This document shows, one piece after another, positions 16,770 to 24,396 of a DNA stretch of 64,000 nt. Made by a program: the position numbers and the translations under genes. Source of the stretch: JBCFBK01 sp038562555 (lineage in GTDB: Bacteria > Bacteroidota > Bacteroidia > Bacteroidales > Prolixibacteraceae); assembly GCA_038562555.1 (NCBI GenBank), contig JBCFBK010000006.1, forward strand, positions 62,001-126,000, written 5' to 3'. Within the stretch, counting starts at the first letter, position 1. Each line of letters begins with the position of its first letter. The notes beneath the pieces are model-generated. The model was given only the letters and a program-made list of their open reading frames with translations. It ran no database searches and had not been told where the DNA came from.

Positions 16770-19043
16770 ATGCAATACGTAAACGTGTTCCGGAACGTCG
16801 GCCTTGCAGTAATCTTTTCTTTGCAAGTGACTTGCTGCACCACACAGCAAAAAAGACCGGCCGATTATGTCGATCCCTTTATTTGTACAGAAGGCGACCA
16901 CGGGCAGTGGGACCCTTCGGCAACTGTCCCGTTCGGTCTGGTCAAACTCGGTCCTGACAGTTATCCCGGCAGTCTGACCGGCGACGGCGATTTTGCCCAT
17001 TCGGGTTACAATTTTTCAGATTCCGTTGCCCGGGGATTCAGTCATTTCCATAAAGGAAGTTCGGGCGGCACCCGTGTGGGTAATCGTGCGGGAAAATTAT
17101 CGGTTATCCCTTTCACGGGTGAGCAACCGGACACCTTTTTTATGATTCCTTTGGCTGACATGGATAAGACCTCGGAGAAGGCCCGGACCGGTTATTATTC
17201 GGTCAGGCTGAAAAATCCGGATATTCTGGTTGAACTCACCGCCACGCCTCACACCGGAATTCATCGCTATACATTTCCGGCCGGAGAAGCGGCCCGTCTT
17301 TTTTTGAATGAAGGAAATACGGGGAGTTCTTCCTCCATTTCCTTTAAACAAACGGACGAGTATACGCTGGAAGGATTGATGAACATCTGGGCGGGAGTCC
17401 GGTTTATGATCCGGTTTGATCATCCGGTAACGGCGCTTCAAAGCTGGACCGGTTCGCAGATGAAAGAGGGATTATTGTCCGATGCTTTCCCGGACGGCGG
17501 ACTGGTTTGTTCGTTCGGCGATCTGGAAGGCAAGCCGCTGACCGTTAAAACCGGCGTTTCACTAACCAGCATCGAAGCCGCCCGAAATAACTTTAATACG
17601 GAATGTGCCGACCTGAATTTTGACCAGATCAGCCAAAAAGCGGCGGAGCTATGGAACGACAAGCTTTCGGCCATACAGGTTGAAGGAAATGAAGAATACA
17701 AAACCATTTTCTACACGGCTTTGTATCATTCGATGTTTTTGCCTGTCGTGCTGAGCGATGTGGACGGGAGTTATCCGGGACTCGATCAGCAGGTGCACAA
17801 AGCTGACGGGTACCGTCATTACTTCGATTATGCTTTCTGGGATTCCTTCCGGACAAAATACCCCCTTTACAGTCTGTATCTGCCCGGAACATACCGGGAA
17901 ATTGTACAATCCCTGCGCGATATTTACGAGCAGGCCGATAACAGCGCCCCTTTTCCCGAAAGCGACCACATGCCTCACGGGGCGGGGTTCGGTTACTACG
18001 GCAAGGATCGTTACATGCCTTTCGGAAATTGTCGTAACGAGCATCAACTGATGGTGATGGTTGACGCCTGGGCAAAAGGATTATTTGCGCCGGACATGAA
18101 CGCGGTTTATCCATACCTGAAAAAGGAAGCTCTTCTGCAAATGCCCGAAAAATATGATTCAACCGGTTACATCCCGGCCCGGCCTGACCAGACGGGCGAA
18201 TATGCCTGGGATAGCTGGTGTATGGCTCAGATAGCCAAATCGACCGGCAACGATGCCGATCATGCGTGGTTTATGGACCGCGCTGATTACTGGAAGAATA
18301 CCTGGGACAGTACGCTTCAGTTTTTCAGGGCCCGCGCTGCCGACGGCACCTGGCTTGATTTTCCTGAAGATCCGACTGTAAACCGTGAAAAATATACATA
18401 CGAAGGCACCAAATGGCAGTACCGGTGGAATGTTCTGCACGATGTTCCCGGCCTGATCAATATGTTTGGCGGAAAAGAAAACTTTGCCCGGCAACTGGAA
18501 CAGTTCTTTGATCATGATCTGTATACGGCCGGTAATCAGATTGATCTGCATGCTCCCTTTCTGTTTAATCTGGCAGGAGAACCCTGGCTGGCGCAAAAAT
18601 GGGTCAATAAGATCCTGACTCAGCCCATGGCGCAGCGTTACGGCACGCACAACTTTTTCCCTGAACCCATTGTGGACCGGATTTATAAGGCAACTCCTGA
18701 TGGTTACCTGGAAGAAATGGATTGCGATTACGGATGTATGGCTTCCTGGTACGCGATGAGTGCGATGGGCCTCTTTCAGGTTTGTCCCGGAAATCCCGTC
18801 TACCAAATCACTTCTCCCATCTTTGAGAAAATCACTATCCGGCTTGATCCGGAATGTTATCCGGGAAAGTCATTTACGATCAGGGCCGGTAACCTGAGCC
18901 CGGAAAACTGTTACATCCGGTCGGCCGATTTGAACGGGAAGCCGCTCAATCGTTCCTGGTTGAGCCACGATGAGATCGTGAAGGGCGGCGAACTTGTGCT
19001 TCAACTGGGAAGTGAACCAAATAAAAACTGGGGAATCGAGTAA
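16770..19043 (+). CDS. GH92 family protein with Gln at the expected general-acid position
   Basis: 757 residues with a short export signal ending near a Cys pair (~25-26). It starts with the GH92 hallmark YVDPFICTEGD and aligns throughout: GYNFSDSVARGFSHFHKG, WDSFRTKYPLYSLY, WQYRWNVLHDVPGL and SWYAMSAMGLFQVCPG. GH92 enzymes are Ca-dependent exo-alpha-mannosidases. The usual GNE-x-x-HH-x-P segment reads GNQIDLHAPFLFNLAGEPW, so the expected catalytic Glu is Gln590; Asp651 and Asp653 of the base motif are present. I recall the same change in a published mannose-phosphate-cleaving GH92, where phosphate is a good leaving group. The flanking phosphoesterases support that reading, but it is inference. 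Confidence 0.9.
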   Translation: MQYVNVFRNVGLAVIFSLQVTCCTTQQKRPADYVDPFICTEGDHGQWDPSATVPFGLVKLGPDSYPGSLTGDGDFAHSGYNFSDSVARGFSHFHKGSSGGTRVGNRAGKLSVIPFTGEQPDTFFMIPLADMDKTSEKARTGYYSVRLKNPDILVELTATPHTGIHRYTFPAGEAARLFLNEGNTGSSSSISFKQTDEYTLEGLMNIWAGVRFMIRFDHPVTALQSWTGSQMKEGLLSDAFPDGGLVCSFGDLEGKPLTVKTGVSLTSIEAARNNFNTECADLNFDQISQKAAELWNDKLSAIQVEGNEEYKTIFYTALYHSMFLPVVLSDVDGSYPGLDQQVHKADGYRHYFDYAFWDSFRTKYPLYSLYLPGTYREIVQSLRDIYEQADNSAPFPESDHMPHGAGFGYYGKDRYMPFGNCRNEHQLMVMVDAWAKGLFAPDMNAVYPYLKKEALLQMPEKYDSTGYIPARPDQTGEYAWDSWCMAQIAKSTGNDADHAWFMDRADYWKNTWDSTLQFFRARAADGTWLDFPEDPTVNREKYTYEGTKWQYRWNVLHDVPGLINMFGGKENFARQLEQFFDHDLYTAGNQIDLHAPFLFNLAGEPWLAQKWVNKILTQPMAQRYGTHNFFPEPIVDRIYKATPDGYLEEMDCDYGCMASWYAMSAMGLFQVCPGNPVYQITSPIFEKITIRLDPECYPGKSFTIRAGNLSPENCYIRSADLNGKPLNRSWLSHDEIVKGGELVLQLGSEPNKNWGIE

Positions 19044-19046
19044 AAC

Positions 19047-20882
19047 ATGGATTCAAAACTGAACAGAAGAGTATTCTTAACCACGGCGCTGACAGGGATT
19101 GGCGCCGCTGCATTGAGCGGCACGGGAGGGCTGGTTATGGAAATGCCTGAAAAGAAAAAGCCGGCTATGACGTCAAAGCGATTGTATGCAACGACTGACG
19201 TCTTGGATAACATTCTGATCAACTACCGGGGAAGCCGCTACGGAGATCCAGTGGCACGGCCGGCGGAATACGATGAAAATTTCAGGAGCTTCATGGATCG
19301 GCGACAACTGGAAGAACTTCACCGGTTTTTGGCTTCAGTGGGTGTGACCAGGCACCAGTGGATTGTTGATACGATCTGGAATCTGGAAGAGGATTATCCG
19401 CATCGATTTGACCTGATGAAGGAAGCGGCGAAGTCGGCACACCAATACGGGATCGAATTTTACGCGGAGATCAAACCCTTTGAAGGCGGTGGCTTCGGGA
19501 ACATCCTCCCATCTACTATGCCGGCCCCTGCCGGGATTGTCTGGAATGACCTGAGAGGGATTTTCCCGGCCATGCGACCGTTCGTGGCAGCCAATCCGCA
19601 TCTGAACCTGAAACGTAAGGCGGAAACCTGTGCGTATACCGGACCTGTGTCGGCCATCCGGTTGGTGAAAAGCGACGACCGTCCGACCCGGCTAAAGGCC
19701 GGACATCTTTCCATTTGGACAAGCGCCACGAATAACCGGTTTATTCCCTATACAGGACCGGTTACTTTCAGGGAGACGATCGAAAAACGTTATCGTTTCC
19801 CCTACTGGAGGCAGTGCCGGATCCTTCATCTGGAAAAGCTGAACCTGCCGGAGGGCCATGCTTATGTCCTGATCAAATGCAAGCCGGCTGACGGAAGCTT
19901 CAGTAACGAAAAGGGAAATATTCTGGAACTGGTTAACCGCCAGGGGCAGGTCATTCCGCACACGTTAAGTACGGGGCCCGTGAGCCTGGAAGAGCATGAG
20001 GATTTCTACCGCTCAAAAGTCTACCAGCAGATTGTCCGTTATCTTCAGCTTCCGAAGGTGCAGGCGGAACTGAATGATCCGCAGCGGATGAAAGAGCATT
20101 ACCGCGATTATTATGCCTTTGGGGCTTACAATCCGGCCGACTGGACCACGCCGGACAAAGAAGGTTATGTGGCTGCCGTGTGCGGAAAACCGGAGTACCT
20201 GCAGGGACAGCTCAATCCCGCTTATCCGGAAGTCAGGGAGCATTGGCTGGAGATGATCCGGTTTTGCCTTGACCGGGGTGTGGACGGGATCAACCTCCGG
20301 CATTCCAGTCATGTGTTATCCCCGGAACGATGGGAGTACGGCTTTAATGAGCCGGTTCTGAAAGCTTCGGGCGGCAGGACCGATTTTGTAACCGTAAGCA
20401 GAATCAATGGCGATGCCTATACGCTCTTTTTGAAAGAAGCCTCCAAACTGGTCAAAAGCCGGGGAAAAGCGCTGACCATTCACCTGGAAACCGAACTGCT
20501 GATGCCGGACGATCGCCCCGGGAAATTAAACTCCTATCCCTTTAATTTTGAATGGCAATGGGAAAAATGGGTCAGGGAAATTGGCGATGAATTCGAGATC
20601 AGGGGCATTTATCAACTCCGCCCCTGGCATATGGACAAAGCGATCGATGTGTTCAGTGCGTTAACCCGGGCCAGCGGAAAGCCTGTTTGTCTGCAGGGCG
20701 ATTTTCATGGAATGGCCTTCGATGGTCCGTTTGCCAGTATCGAAGCCGAGATGGATCTGGTGAAGCACCACGAAAATCTGGATGGCTACATTTTTTATGA
20801 AACGGCCAATATTACAAGATTAAATGACGAAGGGAAACTCGAGGCCAGCCCCGAAGCGGCTGAACTTTTAAAATCATTTTAA
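19047..20882 (+). CDS. Tat-exported TIM-barrel protein of unknown function, glycoside-hydrolase-like
   Basis: 611 residues, 3 bp after the GH92 stop. A twin-arginine signal is clear (NRRVFLTTALTGIGAAALSG). The C-terminal half (~395-600) resembles barrel proteins of the GHL10/COG1649 kind: REHWLEMIRFCLDRGVDGINLRH, later LTIHLETELLMPD, GIYQLRPWHMDKAIDVFSAL and LDGYIFYETANI, with acids at strand ends. Residues ~190-310 may be an inserted beta domain. I do not recognise a named family. The place inside a glycan-degradation operon and Tat export (often for cofactor- or metal-loaded proteins) make a new hydrolase plausible. Confidence 0.7.
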   Translation: MDSKLNRRVFLTTALTGIGAAALSGTGGLVMEMPEKKKPAMTSKRLYATTDVLDNILINYRGSRYGDPVARPAEYDENFRSFMDRRQLEELHRFLASVGVTRHQWIVDTIWNLEEDYPHRFDLMKEAAKSAHQYGIEFYAEIKPFEGGGFGNILPSTMPAPAGIVWNDLRGIFPAMRPFVAANPHLNLKRKAETCAYTGPVSAIRLVKSDDRPTRLKAGHLSIWTSATNNRFIPYTGPVTFRETIEKRYRFPYWRQCRILHLEKLNLPEGHAYVLIKCKPADGSFSNEKGNILELVNRQGQVIPHTLSTGPVSLEEHEDFYRSKVYQQIVRYLQLPKVQAELNDPQRMKEHYRDYYAFGAYNPADWTTPDKEGYVAAVCGKPEYLQGQLNPAYPEVREHWLEMIRFCLDRGVDGINLRHSSHVLSPERWEYGFNEPVLKASGGRTDFVTVSRINGDAYTLFLKEASKLVKSRGKALTIHLETELLMPDDRPGKLNSYPFNFEWQWEKWVREIGDEFEIRGIYQLRPWHMDKAIDVFSALTRASGKPVCLQGDFHGMAFDGPFASIEAEMDLVKHHENLDGYIFYETANITRLNDEGKLEASPEAAELLKSF

Positions 20883-20884
20883 CG

Positions 20885-21736
20885 ATGAAAACGTACCCGA
20901 TACTCTTTTTTATTTTGAACTGCCTGATGATCCAGGCGAGCGGACAAAGCAAGATCGCCTTACCCGAAAGGGGACTTTGTGCTCACCGGGGAGCCATGCA
21001 AACGCATCCGGAAAACACCATTCCGGCGTTTCATGCGGCCATCCGGGCGGGTGCCCATATGATCGAATTTGATGTCTGCAATACAAAGGACAATGAAATG
21101 GTCGTTCTTCACGATTCGTCTGTCGACCGCACCACGAACGGCAAAGGAAAGGTTGCTGATTTAACGCTTGCCGAAATCAAAAAACTGGATGCCGGAAGCT
21201 GGAAAGCCCCGCAGTTTGCAGGAGAGAGGATACCCACCCTGGAAGAGGTGCTCGATCTGATGCCTTACAATATCTGGCTGAATATTCATTTTAAGGGAGC
21301 CCCGGACCAGGCGGGCAAAGTGGCCCGCCTGGTCGCTGAAAAGAGGCGTCTGCATCAGGCGTTTCTGGCCTGTAACGGTGCCGCTGCTGTCAAAGCAAGG
21401 GAAGCAGTACCGGAGATGCTGATCTGCAATATGGAAAGACAGGGATCGGCAAGCGAGTATGTAAGTCAAACCATCCGTGCAAAAACAGCATTTATTCAAC
21501 TGAAGAAGTCGGATTATCCGGAATTTGCAGCGGATGTGCAATCGCTGAAACGAAACGGGATTAAGGTGAATTATTTCGGTACCGATTCGCCTGAAAAAAT
21601 AAAATTGCTGTTTGAAGCCGGTGTTGATTTTCCCCTGGTGAATGACATCGTCCACACGATCGATGTAGCGCGGCAATTGAATATTGAACCGCTAAAACCC
21701 CAATACCACCCATTACCAGATAAGCTAAAACAATGA
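20885..21736 (+). CDS. Exported glycerophosphodiester phosphodiesterase
   Basis: 283 residues with a signal peptide (~1-21). The GDPD family motifs are intact: HRGAMQTHPENT, then IEFDVCNTKDNEMVVLHDSSVDRTTNG, which supply the two catalytic His and the Glu/Asp Ca or Mg ligands. The segment normally holding a further Glu-Ile-Lys reads WLNIHFKG, a small deviation. The family splits glycerophosphodiesters into glycerol-3-phosphate and an alcohol; some members act on other phosphodiesters. The start is 2 bp after the previous stop and its end overlaps the next start by ATGA, so translation is coupled. It is the third phosphoesterase of this locus. Confidence 0.9.
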   Translation: MKTYPILFFILNCLMIQASGQSKIALPERGLCAHRGAMQTHPENTIPAFHAAIRAGAHMIEFDVCNTKDNEMVVLHDSSVDRTTNGKGKVADLTLAEIKKLDAGSWKAPQFAGERIPTLEEVLDLMPYNIWLNIHFKGAPDQAGKVARLVAEKRRLHQAFLACNGAAAVKAREAVPEMLICNMERQGSASEYVSQTIRAKTAFIQLKKSDYPEFAADVQSLKRNGIKVNYFGTDSPEKIKLLFEAGVDFPLVNDIVHTIDVARQLNIEPLKPQYHPLPDKLKQ

Positions 21737-22101
21737 CCGAACGATTGGTAGTTTGCTCAATTCTTTTTGCCGGCCTATTCTCCTGCACCGATACCGGCAA
21801 CAAACAGCCTTTTGATCCTCTGCATTATGTTGATCCGTTTATTTGCACCGAGGGAGACAATGGTCAGTCGGTTTACCTGATCGGTTCACCCATTTTCCCG
21901 GAACTGACCCTGCATCTGGATAATGGCAACGTTTTTAAGATCGTGGCTAATAACGTCAGCGAAGAAAACTTTTATATCCGGTCGGCTAAATTAAACGGAC
22001 AGGAGTTCAGTCAGTCCTGGATTGCCTACACAACTTTAATGGAAGGCGGCATTCTCGAATTTGAAATGGCGGCTCAGCCGAATCCGAAATGGGGAAAGTA
22101 A
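21733..22101 (+). pseudogene. Internally deleted GH92 gene: N- and C-terminal ends only
   Basis: 122 codons, open throughout. Residues 1-45 are a lipoprotein signal (LFSC) plus the GH92 opening YVDPFICTEGDNGQ. From there the frame jumps to the GH92 C-terminal beta domain (VYLIGSPIFPELTLHLDNG to NPKWGK). About 630 residues, including all catalytic motifs, are missing. The two ends are similar to but clearly different from the complete GH92 at 16770, so this is what remains of a second paralogue, not a copy of the first. The join lies near 21868, where a CAG triplet would fit both sides. It cannot be a hydrolase. Confidence 0.88.
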
Positions 22102-22290
22102 GGAAAGCGGACGGCAAAAAGAATTCAAAATGAACGGGGTGACGCATAAAAATTATAAATTTACCTGTTGATGAGCGAAACCTGGGAAATCTCCTGGCCC
22201 TGGTCTTAATTTCAGAACGCATTGACAGTCGGCAGCGTAGCAGCTATGGAGTATGGTAATTTGTCCGTAAACACTTCAAACACGAATAAA

Positions 22291-23172
22291 ATGAAGACTT
22301 CGCGAAGGGATTTCATAAAAACATCTGCATTGATCGGGGGCAGTCTTGCCATATCTGAGTCAATGTTTGCAGGGGTAGGAGAAGACGCCAAATCAACACC
22401 TGAAATCGGTATTTGCACTGGTATTGATCATTATGCCCTGGCTCAAAAAGCAGGATATGCTTTTCTGGAAGAAGGAGTAAGAGGATTCCTTGTGCCTTCC
22501 GAACCGGAATCGGTGTTTCTCCCTATTCTGGAAAAAGCAAAGAAATCTCCGGTCCCTGTAATCGCCTGTAATTCATTCTTGCCCGGGAGTATGAAGAGCG
22601 TGGGACCAGACCCGGCAAACGACGAAATTCTCCGCTTTGCAGAAACCGCCTTTAAACGGGCAAAGCTGGCAGGTGTAAAAATCATTGTCTTCGGAAGCGG
22701 TGGTTCCCGGTCAATCCCTGAAGGTTTTTCAAAAGATGAAGCTGCCGGGCAATTTGTTGAGCTTTGTAAACAGTTGGCGCCTCTGGCCGCAAAACAGAAT
22801 GTAATTGTGGTGATCGAGCCGCTGAATAAAAAAGAATGCAATTTCATTAATTCGGTGGCCGAAGGGGGCGAGATCGTCAAGGCCGTAAATCACAGGAATA
22901 TTCGTCTGCTGGCCGACCTTTATCATATGAAAATGGATGATGAAGGTCCTGAAAATATTATTCAATATGGGAACTTGTTGCATCATGTCCATATTGCAGA
23001 AAAGGAAGGGAGGTCAGCACCCGGAACCCACGGTGAAGATTTTACACCTTACTTTGACGCACTGAAGCAGGTTAGGTACAAAGGGGCCGTTTCGATTGAA
23101 TGCAAGTGGGAGGATATGGAAAAACAAGCTCCGGTGGCACTCCGAACAATTATGGAGCAATGGAATTTGTGA
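22291..23172 (+). CDS. Tat-exported sugar phosphate isomerase/epimerase-like TIM-barrel protein
   Basis: 293 residues from ATG 22291, chosen because it opens the twin-arginine signal KTSRRDFIKTSALIGGSL; upstream codons in the same frame look non-coding. The mature part is an AP-endonuclease-2-type barrel (~35-290): VIVVIEPLNKKECNF supplies the metal Glu, LADLYHMKMDDEG the next Asp/His, HVHIAEKEGR and FDALKQVRYKGAVSIECKW the last His and Glu. Exported members of this fold near glycan loci probably isomerise or epimerise free sugars or sugar acids. The substrate is unknown. The 189-bp gap upstream has no clear gene. Confidence 0.83.
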   Translation: MKTSRRDFIKTSALIGGSLAISESMFAGVGEDAKSTPEIGICTGIDHYALAQKAGYAFLEEGVRGFLVPSEPESVFLPILEKAKKSPVPVIACNSFLPGSMKSVGPDPANDEILRFAETAFKRAKLAGVKIIVFGSGGSRSIPEGFSKDEAAGQFVELCKQLAPLAAKQNVIVVIEPLNKKECNFINSVAEGGEIVKAVNHRNIRLLADLYHMKMDDEGPENIIQYGNLLHHVHIAEKEGRSAPGTHGEDFTPYFDALKQVRYKGAVSIECKWEDMEKQAPVALRTIMEQWNL

Positions 23173-23249
23173 GAAAAATGATTTTTCTATACTATGCACT
23201 CAGAAATCTGCCGTTACTCACCCGAATAATCACACTCAATCACTGAATT

Positions 23250-24383
23250 ATGGAAAATCAGAAACCTGAACGATTAGGTTCATTAGACGTATTAAGAGGA
23301 TTTGACCTTTTTTGCCTGGTGTTTTTTCAGCCGGTGTTCATGCGTTTGGCCGGAGCGATGGATTGGCCGTTGACAAACTGGCTCGCCACCAAATTTGATC
23401 ATGTGCATTGGGAAGGTTTTGTTTTCTGGGATCTGATCATGCCTTTATTCCTTTTTATGGCAGGTGCTTCCATGCCGTTTGCCTTTTCGAAATACCTGAA
23501 AAGCGGGAGTAAAGGCCAATTGTACAAAAGGGTATTGAAACGGGTGCTGATCCTCTGGGTTTTTGGAATGATGTGCCAGGGAAACCTGCTTTCGTTTGAT
23601 CCGGATCATATTTACTTATTTTCCAATACATTGCAATCCATTGCAATCGGTTACCTGATCGCTGCGATCCTGCTGATGCATTTTCAACGCAACTGGCAAA
23701 TCATCATTACTTCAGGATTTCTTCTGGTTTACTGGGCGCTGATGATGTTTGTCCGGACCGGTGATTTTGGCGGAGGTGATTTTACTCCCGATCATAATCT
23801 GGCCGAATATGTCGACCGCGTCGTACTGGGACGATTCCGGGACCGGGCTACTTTTAACGAAACCGGTGTGATTTTTTCAGATTCCTACCGGTATACCTGG
23901 ATCCTGAGCAGCCTGAATTTTGCCGTTACCGTGATGACCGGCGTGTTCGCAGGACAAATCCTGAAAGGCAGCGCTTCGAAAATCGATAAAATAAAGTACC
24001 TCGTTCTGGGCGGTATCTGCATGATTGTGGCAGGCCAACTCTGGGGCCTTCAGATGCCTGTCATCAAGAAAATCTGGACCAGTACCATGACGCTTTACAG
24101 CAGCGGGATCTGTTTTCTGCTGATGGCTTTGTTCTATTTTCTGGTCGATTACAAAAATTATGGAAAATACCTGAACTGGCTTAAGATATACGGGATGAAT
24201 TCGATCCTGGCCTACATGTTGTATGAGATCATTAACTTCAGCAGTGTGACCACTTCCCTCCTTCACGGCACAGAGCAATACCTGGGTGCTTATTATCCCG
24301 TCCTGATAACGCTGGCCAATGTTTCCGTTATTTTCTTTCTCCTGTCGCTGATGTACCGGAAGAGAATATTTTTGAAAGTATAA
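23250..24383 (+). CDS. DUF5009 / heparan-alpha-glucosaminide N-acetyltransferase-like membrane protein
   Basis: 377 residues with about ten hydrophobic segments. The opening ERLGSLDVLRGFDLFCLVFF and FWDLIMPLFLFMAGASMPFAF are typical of the bacterial COG4299/NagX-like family related to human HGSNAT, which moves an acetyl group across a membrane onto a glucosamine. In Bacteroidota these genes are common in glycan loci. An acetyl transfer to a sugar in the periplasm is therefore likely, with the acceptor unknown. It is followed 13 bp later by the alpha-galactosidase-like gene. Confidence 0.88.
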   Translation: MENQKPERLGSLDVLRGFDLFCLVFFQPVFMRLAGAMDWPLTNWLATKFDHVHWEGFVFWDLIMPLFLFMAGASMPFAFSKYLKSGSKGQLYKRVLKRVLILWVFGMMCQGNLLSFDPDHIYLFSNTLQSIAIGYLIAAILLMHFQRNWQIIITSGFLLVYWALMMFVRTGDFGGGDFTPDHNLAEYVDRVVLGRFRDRATFNETGVIFSDSYRYTWILSSLNFAVTVMTGVFAGQILKGSASKIDKIKYLVLGGICMIVAGQLWGLQMPVIKKIWTSTMTLYSSGICFLLMALFYFLVDYKNYGKYLNWLKIYGMNSILAYMLYEIINFSSVTTSLLHGTEQYLGAYYPVLITLANVSVIFFLLSLMYRKRIFLKV

Positions 24384-24396
24384 AAGCAATAGTCGT

